Source of the DNA: CAWGHZ01 sp963775315
GTDB taxonomy: Bacteria; Pseudomonadota; Alphaproteobacteria; MPNO01; DASWLB01
NCBI GenBank assembly: GCA_963775315.1
Contig: CAVZIN010000010.1
Span: 186,001 to 250,000 of the forward strand
Direction of reading: 5' to 3'
DNA: 64,000 nt
Each line of letters opens with the position of its first letter. The first letter of the stretch is position 1. Shown here piece after piece: positions 1-8,969 of this stretch. The position numbers and the translations under genes are program-made. The notes under the pieces are model-generated. The model was not told where the DNA came from. It saw nothing but the letters and a program-made list of their open reading frames with translations, and did not search any database.

Positions 1-743
1 CCGTTGCGGAGGATGGGCGTCCCGGGAGACGGTACAGGCCCGTCGATCGCGACCGGCAGCAGGCGCTTCCGCACAAGTTCGCGCCGCTTCATGCGGGTCG
101 TGACCTCCTGCCCGACATAACATCCCTTCTCGAAATCGACGCCGTTCAAAATGTCAGCCCCGCCTTCGAGCAGCAGCAGCTTGTCGGCGATGAAGTCGCG
201 ACTGCCGTCGGGCAGACCAAGTCCGATCCGCGCCGCGTCATACGCGGCGAAATCTCCCACCGAAAATCCCGCCTTCTCGAGCGCCGTGCCACCCGTCTCG
301 CCGGGGAGCACGACCCGAACGCCGATCCGCGCCTCGCGCGGATCCACATAGGCGATCCCCCCGCCGAACATTCGCGCAGCCCCCTCACGATTCGCGAGCC
401 CCAGCGCCGCAGCGGCTCCGTCGCCGAACGCCGCGTAAACCGCGAGCCCGTCCTTTGGTGCAATCGCGACCTGGGCCCGCAGCTTGTAAAGCGCGAGCCG
501 CTTCGCGAGCGCGTCCCGCCGCTCGGCCTCGCAGTCCAGGTAGAGCGCGCCGTCCAGTTCCAGGACGACGAAATCGAACAGGTACCGTCCCTGCGGGGTC
601 AGCAGGGCCGCATAGATCGCCTGGTCGGGCGCGACCTTCTCGACATCGTTGGTGACGAGGCCCTGAAGGAACGACCGCGCCTCCGCCCCCGTTACGGCGA
701 TGAGGGCGCGACCCGGCAGCGGCACATAGAGCTTGCGATCCAT
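1..743 (-). CDS. ygfZ: YgfZ/GcvT-family folate-binding protein (3' end outside window)
   Basis: Tetrahydrofolate-binding protein of the YgfZ family, which helps repair or assemble Fe-S clusters used by enzymes such as MiaB. The minus-strand frame from the ATG at 743 stays open to base 1, giving at least 247 residues starting MDRKLYVPLPGRALIAVTGA. The YgfZ signature is clear near the left edge (bases about 95-122): EKGCYVGQEVTTR, matching the family motif K-G-C-Y-x-G-Q-E with its conserved cysteine. The stop codon lies left of the window. It diverges from the glycosyltransferase genes at 883, with about 140 bp between. GcvT itself is much longer and lacks this cysteine motif, so YgfZ is preferred. 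Confidence 0.9.
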   Translation of the reverse strand, partial: MDRKLYVPLPGRALIAVTGAEARSFLQGLVTNDVEKVAPDQAIYAALLTPQGRYLFDFVVLELDGALYLDCEAERRDALAKRLALYKLRAQVAIAPKDGLAVYAAFGDGAAAALGLANREGAARMFGGGIAYVDPREARIGVRVVLPGETGGTALEKAGFSVGDFAAYDAARIGLGLPDGSRDFIADKLLLLEGGADILNGVDFEKGCYVGQEVTTRMKRRELVRKRLLPVAIDGPVPSPGTPILRN

Positions 744-882
744 GACGGGCGTGAGGTGGGGCGCGCCACGCGCCGCGGCAAGGGCCGGCTTGGCAATCGG
801 CCGAACGCGACGGTATAACGCACGCCATGGGCGATGAAGCCGCCATCGGCCGGCTCCCGCGCCGACCGGGGCGGGCGCCGGA

Positions 883-1845
883 ATGAAGATCCTGTTCATC
901 ACCTCGACACGGCTAGGCGACGCCGTCCTGTCTACCGGGCTCCTGCGCCATCTACTTGCGCGCCACCCCGGGGCCGGCGTGACGGTGGCCTGCGGCCCGC
1001 TTCCCGCGCCGCTGTTTGCCGTCATGCCGGGCGTGGAACGGGTCATTGCGCTGCGCAAGCGGCGCTTCGCAGGCCATTGGCTCCGGCTGTGGCTCACCTG
1101 CCTGCCCGTTCGCTGGGATTTGATCGTCGATTTGCGCCGCTCGGCAGTCTCGCGTCTCCTCTCCGCGCGCGACCGGCGCGTGCTCGGCCGGGGCCTTCAG
1201 GGCCATCAGGTCGAGCGGCTGGCGACCGTCCTCGCCCTCCTGTCTCCCCCCGCCCCTCACCTCGAAATCGCGTCGCAAGCCGCCGAAGCGGCCGCGCGGC
1301 TGATCCCGGCCGGAACGCCGGTGCTCGGCCTTGGCCCCACGGCCAACTGGCCACCCAAGGCCTGGCCTGCCGAGCGGTTCGCAGCCCTCGCCGCGCAGCT
1401 CACCGGCCCAGAGGGCATCCTCCCCGGCGCGCGCATCGCCGTTTTCGGCGCGCCGGACGAACGCGACGCGGCCGGGAAGGTCATCGAGGCCCTGCCAGCG
1501 GACCGGCGCATCGACCTCGTCGGCCGCGCCGGCCTTCCCATCATCGCCGCCTGCCTCGCCCGGCTTTCCCTCTATGTCGGCAACGATTCCGGCCTCGCCC
1601 ATATGGCGGCGGCTGTCGGCACGCCGACCCTTGCGCTGTTCGGGCCAAGCCATCCCGAGATCTACGCGCCATGGGGCGACGGGACCGCCGTCGCCCGCAC
1701 CGCACTCTCCTACGAGGCCTTGATCGGCACACCTGGCTACGACCATCACGACCACTCGATGCGGCTGATGGATTCTCTGTCGGTGGACGAGGCGGCCGGC
1801 CAAGCCGACGCCCTATGGCGGCGCTGCCGCGGCGCGGCGGCATGA
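883..1845 (+). CDS. Glycosyltransferase family 9 (heptosyltransferase-like)
   Basis: A 320-residue GT9 protein, the family of ADP-heptose:LPS heptosyltransferases WaaC/WaaF/WaaQ that build the lipopolysaccharide inner core on the cytoplasmic face of the inner membrane. The N-terminus MKILFITSTRLGDAVLSTGL is the typical first Rossmann strand and glycine loop. The C-terminal half has the family sugar-nucleotide site GNDSGLAHMAAAVGTPTLALFG. It starts a tightly packed cluster: its TGA overlaps the ATG of the next glycosyltransferase (ATGA at 1842-1845). The precise sugar donor cannot be told from sequence, so no symbol is given. Confidence 0.88.
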   Translation: MKILFITSTRLGDAVLSTGLLRHLLARHPGAGVTVACGPLPAPLFAVMPGVERVIALRKRRFAGHWLRLWLTCLPVRWDLIVDLRRSAVSRLLSARDRRVLGRGLQGHQVERLATVLALLSPPAPHLEIASQAAEAAARLIPAGTPVLGLGPTANWPPKAWPAERFAALAAQLTGPEGILPGARIAVFGAPDERDAAGKVIEALPADRRIDLVGRAGLPIIAACLARLSLYVGNDSGLAHMAAAVGTPTLALFGPSHPEIYAPWGDGTAVARTALSYEALIGTPGYDHHDHSMRLMDSLSVDEAAGQADALWRRCRGAAA

Positions 1846-2600
1846 GCGCGGCGACCATCTCCGCGCTGGTCGTCGTGCATGACGAGGCGGGCCAGCTTGC
1901 CGAATGCCTCGGCCGGCTCGGTTTCGCCGACGAGATCGTGGTGGTTCTCGACCGCTGCACCGACGCATCGAAGGAGATCGCGCTGCGCTTCACCGACCGG
2001 CTGGTCGAGGGCGCCTGGCCGCTGGAAGGGCCGCGCCGCAACGCGGGGATCGCCGCATGCTCCGGCGACTGGGTCGTAGAGATCGACGCGGACGAGCGGG
2101 TGAGCGATGCCCTTGCCGCCGAGGCGCGCCGCGTGGTCGAGGGTTCGCCCCATGATTGGCACGAGCTGCCCGTCGACAACTATATCGGCAGCCGGCTCGT
2201 CCGCTACGGCTGGGGGGCGTCCTACGGCACTTCGGCGGTGCCCCGCCTGTGGCGCCGCGGCATGAAATGCTGGGGAGAAGGCCGCGTCCATCCGGCGATC
2301 GAGCTGCGGGGCGCCAAGGGACCGCGCCTTGCCGCACCGCTGGTCCACTACGTGGACCGGGACATCTCCGACATGATCCGCCGGCTCGACCGCTACACGA
2401 CGCTGCGCGCGCGCGATCTCCGCGATTCGGGCAACATCGGCTCGTTCGGACGCAATCTCCGTCGCATCTTCACCCGCTTCTACAAATGCTACGTGCGGCG
2501 GCGGGGCTATCGCGAGGGCGGGTACGGCTTCCTGATCGCGCTGTTCGCCGGGCTTTACCCGATGCTGTCGCACCTCAAGGCGCGTCTCGAGGACGATTGA
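1842..2600 (+). CDS. Glycosyltransferase family 2 (WaaE/KdtX-like)
   Basis: A 252-residue GT2 enzyme with a GT-A fold. The start MSAATISALVVVHDEAGQL is the first strand of the nucleotide-binding fold; EIVVVLDRCTD and VVEIDADERVS supply the acidic donor-binding and D-x-D-like metal-binding segments near residues 28 and 76. Its size and the DADER motif resemble the WaaE/KdtX LPS-core glucosyltransferases. It overlaps the preceding GT9 gene and the following GT4 gene by 4 bp each, implying translational coupling and a shared glycan pathway. Acceptor and donor are unknown. Confidence 0.85.
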   Translation: MSAATISALVVVHDEAGQLAECLGRLGFADEIVVVLDRCTDASKEIALRFTDRLVEGAWPLEGPRRNAGIAACSGDWVVEIDADERVSDALAAEARRVVEGSPHDWHELPVDNYIGSRLVRYGWGASYGTSAVPRLWRRGMKCWGEGRVHPAIELRGAKGPRLAAPLVHYVDRDISDMIRRLDRYTTLRARDLRDSGNIGSFGRNLRRIFTRFYKCYVRRRGYREGGYGFLIALFAGLYPMLSHLKARLEDD

Positions 2601-3634
2601 TGCGCGTGCTTCAGGCGATGGCGGGAGCGCCGGTCGGCGGGGCGGAGGCATTCTTTGTCCGGCTCATCGGAGCGCTCGCCCGCACAGGACTCGACCAGCG
2701 CATCGTCGTCCGGCGCGACGCGAAACGCGCGGCCGCGCTCGCAGCCTCGGGCCTCGCACCGATCGAGCTCGCCTTCGGCGGGCGTCTCGACTTCGCCACC
2801 CGCCGCGCGCTCGCCCGCGAGATCGAGGCCTATCGCCCCCAGATCGTGCTGACCTGGATGAGCCGCGCAACAAGCCACTGTCCGCGGTCGACCCCTCGCC
2901 GCCCGTTCGTCCACGCCGCCCGGCTCGGCGGCTATTACGACCTGAAATACTACCGGCGTTGCGACCACCTCGTCGGCAACACCCGCGACATCGTGGCCTA
3001 TGCGGTGAGGAGCGGCTGGCCAGTGGAGCGCGTTCACTACCTTCCCAACTTCGTTGCGGCCGAACCCGCCCCGCCCGTTGCGCGCGAGAGCCTTGCCACG
3101 CCCGCCGACGCGCCGCTGCTGCTCGCGCTCGGCCGGCTCCACCCCAACAAGGCGCTGCACGTCGCCATCCGCGCCCTCGTGCGGCTTCCCGCCGCCTATC
3201 TCTGGATCGCGGGCGAAGGACGGCTCGACGCCACCCTCCGCACCTTGGCGCGCGAGCAGGGCGTCGCGGACAGGGTGCGATTCCTTGGCTGGCGCGACGA
3301 TACCGCCGCTTTGCTCGCCGCCGCCGACGTGCTGCTGTGCCCTTCGCGCATCGAGCCGCTCGGCAATGTCGTGATCGAAGGCTGGGCGCACGGCGTTCCG
3401 GTGGTCGCCGCCGACGCGGTCGGGCCGCACGCACTGATCGCGGATGGCGACAGCGGCCTGCTGGTTCCGGCGGACGACCCCGCTGCGCTGGCCGCCGCGA
3501 CGGGCCGCGTGCTGGAGTCCGCCGGGCTTGCCGCCCGTTTGGCCGACGGAGGCCGGGCGGCTTGGCACCGCGACTTCACGGAACAGGCCGTGGTGCGCGC
3601 CTGGCTCGAATTCTTCGAGCGGATCGCCGGCTGA
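2600..3634 (+). CDS. Glycosyltransferase family 4
   Basis: A 344-residue GT-B glycosyltransferase starting at the ATG that overlaps the upstream TGA (2598-2600). The N-terminus MRVLQAMAGAPVGGAEAFFV carries the GGAE acceptor-side loop usual in GT4 enzymes. The C-terminal half has the segment LLLALGRLHPNKALHVAIRA and the retaining-enzyme motif PSRIEPLGNVVIEGWAHGVP, equivalent to the E-x7-E nucleotide-sugar site. It probably adds a sugar to LPS core or another surface glycan with its neighbours. Substrate specificity cannot be read from sequence. Confidence 0.88.
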   Translation: MRVLQAMAGAPVGGAEAFFVRLIGALARTGLDQRIVVRRDAKRAAALAASGLAPIELAFGGRLDFATRRALAREIEAYRPQIVLTWMSRATSHCPRSTPRRPFVHAARLGGYYDLKYYRRCDHLVGNTRDIVAYAVRSGWPVERVHYLPNFVAAEPAPPVARESLATPADAPLLLALGRLHPNKALHVAIRALVRLPAAYLWIAGEGRLDATLRTLAREQGVADRVRFLGWRDDTAALLAAADVLLCPSRIEPLGNVVIEGWAHGVPVVAADAVGPHALIADGDSGLLVPADDPAALAAATGRVLESAGLAARLADGGRAAWHRDFTEQAVVRAWLEFFERIAG

Positions 3635-5388
3635 TGTGCGGCATCGCAGGCCTGATGACTGCACCGGGCCACTCGCCCGACCTCGCCGCTCTCGATGCCA
3701 TGGCCCGAGCGGTCGCGCATCGCGGGCCGGACGGGACCGGCCGCCATGTGGCCGGTAACGTGGCGCTCGCCCACACCCGCCTCGCGATCATCGATCTCGC
3801 GACCGGCGACCAGCCGATCGGCGATCCCGGTGGCGCGGCACTGATCGCAAATGCCGAGATCTACAACTATCGCGCGCTGGCGGCGGCGCTGGACGGGGTG
3901 GCGCTCCGCACAGCCTCGGATTGCGAGCCGCCGCTGCACGTCTGGCGGCGCGAAGGCGCGGGCTTCGTCGACCGGCTGCGCGGCATGTACGCCGTTGCCA
4001 TCCACGATCCGACCGCGGGGCGGCTGGTGCTCGCACGCGACCCGTTCGGCATCAAGCCTCTGGTCTATGCCGAGACCGCGGCCGGCTTCGCCTTCGCGTC
4101 CGAGCCGCAGGCCCTGATCGCCGGCGGGCTCGTTGCGCCCGACATCCGGCCGGAGGCGCGCGCCGCGCTGTTCCAGCGCCAGTTCGCCTCGGGTGCCGAC
4201 ACGATTTTCGAGGGCATCAGGCGCGTCCTGCCGGGCGAGACGCTGGTCATCGAGGGAGGCCGCATCGTCGAGCGTCGCCGCCGGGCCGCCCTGCCCGACG
4301 GCGGGCCGGCGCCCACGACCGAATCCGAGGCGCTTGCCGCCCTCGATGCCGCGCTCGCCGACAGCGTGACGCTGCACCAGCAGGCCGACGTGCCCTATGG
4401 CATGTTCCTTTCCGGAGGCATCGACTCCTCGGCGCTGCTCGCCCTGATGGCGCGGCTCAACGACCGGCCGGTGCGGGCCTACACCGCCTTCTTCCCCGGC
4501 ACCGACGCGGCGGACGAGCGCGCCCGCGCCCGAGCCGTGGCCGAGGCGCTCGGCGCCTCGCATGTCGAAGTGCCGTTCGACGAGCAGGATTTCCTGGCGC
4601 TGCTGCCCGAGATCGCCGCCGCGATGGACGATCCCGCCGCCGATTACGCCTGCCTGCCGAGCTACAAGCTGGCGCGTGTCGCAGCCTGTGACGTGAAGGT
4701 CGTACTCTCGGGCGAGGGCGGCGACGAGCTGCTTGCCGGGTACGGGCGCTATCGGCGTGCGACGCGGCGCGTGCTGCCCGGCCGCCGGTTGCGCGGCCGC
4801 GGGGCGATGGAAGGTCTCGGCATCCTCCGCGACGAGGCCGTCTGGCGCGACGACGGCGACTCCCGGATGGCCGCCGAGCGCCGCGCCGGGCGAAGCGCGC
4901 TGCAGGCGGCGCAGGCGACCGACATCGCCGGGTGGCTGCCCGACGACCTTCTGATCAAGCTCGACCGCTGTCTAATGGCACACAGTGTCGAGGGACGAAC
5001 GCCCTATCTCGATCCCGTCGTCGCGTCCTTCGCCTTCCGCCTTCCGGACGCCCTCAAGGTACGTCGCGGCTACGGCAAGTTCCTGCTCCGCCAGTGGCTC
5101 GCCGAGCGCGTGCCGGCTGCCGAGGCCTGGTCGAAGAAGCAGGGCTTCACCGTGCCCGTCGGCACCTGGATCGCCCGGCATGGCGCGAGGCTCGGCCCGC
5201 TGGTCGCCGCCCAGCCTGGTGTTGTCGAGGCGTGCCATAAGGACGCGGTCGAGCGGGTCTTTCGCGAACCGGGCGGGCGCGCCGGCCACGCCGCCTGGAT
5301 CCTGCTGTTCTACGCGCTGTGGCACCGGCGCCACGTGCGGGGCCGACCGCCAGCGGGCGACGTGTTCGACTGCCTTTCCGACGGCTAG
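3634..5388 (+). CDS. asnB: Asparagine synthase (glutamine-hydrolysing)
   Basis: A 584-residue class B asparagine synthetase. The start MCGIAGLM puts the catalytic N-terminal cysteine of the class II glutaminase domain directly after Met1; HRGPDG and RLAIIDLATGDQP are further glutaminase motifs. The synthetase domain has the PP-loop SGGIDSSALLALM near residue 260 and LSGEGGDELLAGYGRY near residue 355. The start overlaps the GT4 stop. AsnB paralogues in glycan clusters can act in cell-surface modification, but ordinary asparagine synthesis is equally possible. The TAG stop at 5386-5388 is the exact insertion site of an IS630 element: the T and A are target bases and the G is the first base of the element. 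The uninterrupted site would also read TAG, so the protein end is unchanged. Confidence 0.93.
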   Translation: MCGIAGLMTAPGHSPDLAALDAMARAVAHRGPDGTGRHVAGNVALAHTRLAIIDLATGDQPIGDPGGAALIANAEIYNYRALAAALDGVALRTASDCEPPLHVWRREGAGFVDRLRGMYAVAIHDPTAGRLVLARDPFGIKPLVYAETAAGFAFASEPQALIAGGLVAPDIRPEARAALFQRQFASGADTIFEGIRRVLPGETLVIEGGRIVERRRRAALPDGGPAPTTESEALAALDAALADSVTLHQQADVPYGMFLSGGIDSSALLALMARLNDRPVRAYTAFFPGTDAADERARARAVAEALGASHVEVPFDEQDFLALLPEIAAAMDDPAADYACLPSYKLARVAACDVKVVLSGEGGDELLAGYGRYRRATRRVLPGRRLRGRGAMEGLGILRDEAVWRDDGDSRMAAERRAGRSALQAAQATDIAGWLPDDLLIKLDRCLMAHSVEGRTPYLDPVVASFAFRLPDALKVRRGYGKFLLRQWLAERVPAAEAWSKKQGFTVPVGTWIARHGARLGPLVAAQPGVVEACHKDAVERVFREPGGRAGHAAWILLFYALWHRRHVRGRPPAGDVFDCLSDG

Positions 5389-5477
5389 AGCGGTTCATTG
5401 TTTGAGCGAATCGGAGGGGATTCCCGATTTGCGGCGTTTGTGATTCAAGATGCTGGCTGGAGCGGAGGCCAGCATCG

Positions 5478-6446
5478 ATGACCCGACCTCTTTCGAATGA
5501 TCTTCGTGAGCGCGTTGTTGCGGCGGTTCTGTCCGGGGAGACCTGCCGATCTGCGGCGGCCCGGTTCGGCGTTGCCGTTTCGACGGTGGTGAAGTGGTCG
5601 CAGCGCTATCGTGCGACGGGCTCGGTCGCACCAGGTAAGGTCGGTGGACATCGCAAGCCGATCCTGACGCCGCACCGCGCCTTCATCGTGGAACGGATCG
5701 CCCAGACGCCGCACCTGACGCTGCACGGGCTCAAGCGCGAGCTGGCGGCGCGCGGGGTGAAGGTCTCGCACAACGCGGTGTGGCTATTCCTCAGGCGCGA
5801 GGGGCTGCGGTTCAAAAAAAACGCTGTTCGCCCTTGAGCAGGGCCGCGCCGACGTCGCCCGCCGGCGGCAACGCTGGCGATCCTGGCAGGCCGGCCTCGA
5901 CCCGAAGCGCCTGGTCTTCATCGACGAGACCCCCGCCTTCGCGGGGGCAGGCTCTGGATCAAGACCAACATGGCGCCGCTGCGCGGCTGGGGATCGAAGG
6001 GCAAGCGCCTGCGCGGCTTCGCGCCGCACGGCCACTGGCGCACACTGACCTTCCTCGGGGCGCTGCGCTGGGATGGCCTCGCCGCCCCCTGCGTCTTCGA
6101 CGGGCCGATCAACGGCCAATGCCGCGCCTATGTCGCGCAGCAGCTCCTGCCCGTGCTCCGGCCCGGCGACATCGTCGTCATGGACAATCTCGGCTCCCAC
6201 AAGGGAGCTGCCGTCCGCCAGATGATCCGCGCCGCCGGCGCGAGGCTCTGGTATCTGCCGCCCTACTCCCCCGACCTCAACCCGATCGAACAGGCCTTCG
6301 CCAAGATCAAGCACTGGATGCGCGCCGCACAGAAGCGCACCGTCGACGACACTTGGCGCCACATCGGCTGCCTCGTCACGACCATCGATGAGGCCGAATG
6401 CCAGAACTACTTCGCAAACGCTGGATACGCTTCCGTCAAAGCGTGA
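5478..6446 (+). pseudogene. IS630-family transposase, two frame disruptions
   Basis: The N-terminal helix-turn-helix part (MTRPLSNDLRERVVAAVLSG) reads to FLRREGLRFKK, where an A8 run (5814-5821) throws the frame one base off and reaches a stop at 5837. The protein resumes in the next frame as TLFALEQGRADVARRRQ and reads to LVFIDET, the first DDE aspartate. There a 23-bp insertion (5932-5954) shifts the frame again. It continues as WIKTNMAPLRGWG, then MDNLGSHKG and YSPDLNPIEQ, which hold the other acidic residues. One codon also seems missing after INGQC relative to the family consensus as I recall it. The A8 shift alone could be slippage, but the second break makes an active enzyme unlikely. 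Confidence 0.85.
5930..5954. repeat. Short palindromic (REP-like) insertion in the transposase
   Basis: Bases 5930-5947 form a perfect hairpin: CCCCCGC, loop CTTC, GCGGGGG. The foreign segment that disrupts the DDE domain is 5932-5954 (23 bp); removing it restores the expected reading FIDET-WIKTNM. Palindromes with this CCCGC-CTTC-GCGGG core are, to my knowledge, common short repeats in sphingomonad genomes. That recollection supports both the organism call and a mobile-repeat explanation. Confidence 0.65.
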
Positions 6447-6533
6447 ACCGCTCTAGGGCTCCGCCGAGGTTGCGCCTTCGCCCTCAGCCCCTATGATCGC
6501 CCCCGGTTCATGCGGCAGTAAGGGAGCCCGCAG

Positions 6534-7865
6534 GTGGCGGAGACATACGACCTGATCGTCGCGGGCGGAATTTGCCTTGCCCCCGGCGGGCGCATCGAGG
6601 CCGACGTCGGCGTGCGCGACGGGCGCATCGCGGCCATCGGCCGTCTCGATTCCGGCGCGGCGGGCACGGTGATCGACGCGAAGGGGCTGCACGTCCTGCC
6701 CGGCGTGATCGATAGCCAGGTCCATTTCCGCGAGCCCGGCCTCGTGCACAAGGAGGATCTGGCCACCGGCACGCGCGCCGCGGTTCTGGGCGGCATCACC
6801 GCAGTGTTCGAGATGCCGAACACGAATCCCAACACCGACAGCGAAGCCGCGCTCGCCGACAAGCTCACCCGCGCCAAGGGCCGCGCCTGGTGCGACCACG
6901 CCTTCTTCATCGGCGCGACCGCGGAGAACGCCGACACGCTCGGGACGCTGGAACGCCTGCCCGGCTGCTCCGGCGTCAAGATGTTCATGGGAAGCTCGAC
7001 CGGCACCCTCCTGGTCGCCGACGACCCCACCGTCGCGCGCGTGCTGAAATCCGGACGCCGCCGCATGGCCGTTCATTCCGAGGACGAGGACCGGCTGCGC
7101 GAGCGCTGGAAGCTGGTCGAGGCGGGCGCCGACGTAGCCCGCCATCCGGACTGGCGCGACGTCGAGACGGCGACGCGCGCGACGCGCCGCCTGCTCGCCC
7201 TCGCGCGCGAGGCCGGGCGGCGAGTGCACGTGCTGCACATCTCGACCGCGGAGGAGCCGGCGCTGCTGCAGGAGGCGCGCGACATCGCGACTTTCGAGAT
7301 CACCCCGCAGCATTTGACCCTGGCGGCCCCCGAGTGCTACGCGCGGCTCGGCACGCTCGCCCAGATGAACCCGCCGATCCGCGACGCACGGCACCGCGAC
7401 GCGCTGTGGCGCGCCGTCGCGAGCGGGCTCGCCGACGTGATCGGCTCAGACCATGCGCCGCACACGCGCGACGAGAAGGACCGCCCCTATCCGAAAAGCC
7501 CGTCGGGCATGCCGGGCGTGCAGACCTTGCTGCCGCTGATGCTGGACCATGTCGCCGGCGGGCGGCTGAGCCTGGAACGGCTGGTGGACATGGTCTGCAC
7601 CGGCCCCGCGCGGGTCTACGGCGCAGCCGCGAAGGGGCGCCTTTCGCCCGGCTACGACGCCGATTTGACGCTGGTCGACCTCGGCGCAAAGCGCACCATC
7701 ACGAACGGCTGGATCGCCACGCGCGCCGGCTGGTCGCCGTTCGACGGGATGGAGGTGACCGGCTGGCCGGTCGCCACGGTAATCCGCGGCAACGTGGTGA
7801 TGCGCGATGACGAAGTGCTGGGCATGCCGGTCGGCGCGCCCGTGCGATTCCTGGAATGCTTGTGA
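6534..7865 (+). CDS. pyrC: Dihydroorotase-like amidohydrolase
   Basis: A 443-residue cyclic amidohydrolase, most like class I dihydroorotase (pyrimidine synthesis, carbamoyl-aspartate to dihydroorotate). The start is GTG at 6534, preceded by AGGGAG about 8 bases upstream; no nearby ATG is in frame. Seen motifs are DSQVHFREPG near residue 62, GVKMFMGSSTG with the lysine that is usually carboxylated, VHSEDE, VLHISTAEE, and GSDHAPHTRDEKDRPY with the catalytic aspartate. The first metal-binding site is normally H-x-H but reads Q-V-H here. Allantoinase or an inactive PyrC-like partner are alternatives. It lies 10 bp upstream of the acuI-like gene. Confidence 0.82.
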   Translation: MAETYDLIVAGGICLAPGGRIEADVGVRDGRIAAIGRLDSGAAGTVIDAKGLHVLPGVIDSQVHFREPGLVHKEDLATGTRAAVLGGITAVFEMPNTNPNTDSEAALADKLTRAKGRAWCDHAFFIGATAENADTLGTLERLPGCSGVKMFMGSSTGTLLVADDPTVARVLKSGRRRMAVHSEDEDRLRERWKLVEAGADVARHPDWRDVETATRATRRLLALAREAGRRVHVLHISTAEEPALLQEARDIATFEITPQHLTLAAPECYARLGTLAQMNPPIRDARHRDALWRAVASGLADVIGSDHAPHTRDEKDRPYPKSPSGMPGVQTLLPLMLDHVAGGRLSLERLVDMVCTGPARVYGAAAKGRLSPGYDADLTLVDLGAKRTITNGWIATRAGWSPFDGMEVTGWPVATVIRGNVVMRDDEVLGMPVGAPVRFLECL

Positions 7866-7875
7866 CGGAGACGTA

Positions 7876-8868
7876 ATGGCCGAGGAGACCTTCCGAGCGC
7901 TGCTGCTCGAACAGGGCGAGAAGAAGCCGACCGCCTCGATCCGCACCCTGTCGGTCGCGGATTTGCCCGAGGGCGACGTCACTGTCGCGGTCAGCCATTC
8001 CGACCTCAACTACAAGGACGGGCTGATCCTCGCCGGGCTGGGCGGGCTGGTGCGCACCTACCCGCACGTTCCCGGCATCGATTTCGCCGGCGAGGTGGTG
8101 GATTCGCGGGCTGCCGGCTTCAACCCTGGCGACGCGGTGATCCTGACCGGCTGGCGCGTCGGCGAGGCGCATTGGGGCGGCTATGCCGAGCGTGCCCGCG
8201 TGAAGGCCGAATGGCTGGTGAAGATGCCCGCGGGGCTCGACGCCGCGCACGCCATGGCGCTCGGCACGGCGGGGTTCACCGCGATGTTGTGCGTGATGGC
8301 GCTGGAGGAGGCCGGCGTCGGCCCCGAGGCGGGCGATGTGCTGGTCACCGGCGCGGGCGGCGGGGTCGGCGGCATCGCGATCTCCCTGCTGGCGAAGCGT
8401 GGCTACAAGGTCGTCGCAGCGACCGGGCGCGCCGCGCTCGCCGACCGGCTGAAATCGCTCGGCGCCGCCGAGGTGATCGACCGTGCCGAAATCTCCGGCA
8501 AGCCTGCCCGGCCGCTGGCCTCCGCGCGCTGGGCCGGATGCGTCGACGCGGTTGGCGGGGCCGCCCTGCCCCAGATCCTGGCGGCGATGAAATACGGCGG
8601 CACGGTCGCCGCGTGCGGCAATGCCGGCGGGGTGGCGTTCGAGACCACGGTGCTGCCCTTCATCCTTCGCGGGGTGCGGCTGGTCGGGATCGACTCGGTC
8701 ATGTGTCCGGCGCCGCGCCGCGAGGCCGCTTGGCAAAAGCTCGCGACCGAGATGGACCGGGCTGCGCTCGACGCGCTCACCACCATTGTCACGCTCGACG
8801 CAGTGCCCGCGCTTGGCGCCAAGATCCTTGCGGGCGAGACCGAGGGACGGGTCGTCGTAGCGCTGTGA
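7876..8868 (+). CDS. acuI: AcuI/YhdH-type acryloyl-CoA reductase (MDR family)
   Basis: A 330-residue NADPH-dependent medium-chain reductase of the zinc-free YhdH/AcuI branch, which reduces toxic acryloyl-CoA to propionyl-CoA in the cytosol. The ATG at 7876 gives MAEETFRALLLEQ, the family's usual length. SDLNYKDGLILAG near residue 40 and VLVTGAGGGVGGIAISLLA near residue 157 (Rossmann glycine motif) are diagnostic, and the C-terminal segment LVGIDSVMCP is also typical. No structural zinc cysteine cluster is seen. It is probably co-transcribed with the upstream amidohydrolase, although the functional link is unclear. Confidence 0.85.
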   Translation: MAEETFRALLLEQGEKKPTASIRTLSVADLPEGDVTVAVSHSDLNYKDGLILAGLGGLVRTYPHVPGIDFAGEVVDSRAAGFNPGDAVILTGWRVGEAHWGGYAERARVKAEWLVKMPAGLDAAHAMALGTAGFTAMLCVMALEEAGVGPEAGDVLVTGAGGGVGGIAISLLAKRGYKVVAATGRAALADRLKSLGAAEVIDRAEISGKPARPLASARWAGCVDAVGGAALPQILAAMKYGGTVAACGNAGGVAFETTVLPFILRGVRLVGIDSVMCPAPRREAAWQKLATEMDRAALDALTTIVTLDAVPALGAKILAGETEGRVVVAL

Positions 8869-8969
8869 CGGCCGGGTTAACCCTGTTCGTTCAGCATCGG
8901 TTAGCGGTCACGGGCCTAGGATGACGATGCCGGGACGGGGAAATCCCGACCCGCGCCGGATCGGATCGT

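Larger units (their letters stand above)
5388..6453. mobile_element. IS630-family insertion sequence, degenerate
   Basis: A 1066-bp element flanked by TA duplications (5386-5387 and 6454-6455). Both junctions read as halves of CTAG, the preferred IS630-family target. Terminal inverted repeats begin GAGCGGTTCA at both ends, and after three mismatched positions TTTGA matches again. The element encodes one transposase, now broken (5478-6446). It lies between asnB and the dihydroorotase-like gene. Confidence 0.88.

Noticed and set aside
834..2600. One 588-residue protein spanning 834-2600
   Set aside because: It is the out-of-frame shadow of the GT9 gene joined to the real GT2 gene, which starts at 1842.
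2555..5334. Long open frames on the minus strand opposite the glycosyltransferase and asnB genes
   Set aside because: They are antisense to well-conserved genes, lack domains, and are expected in high-GC coding DNA.
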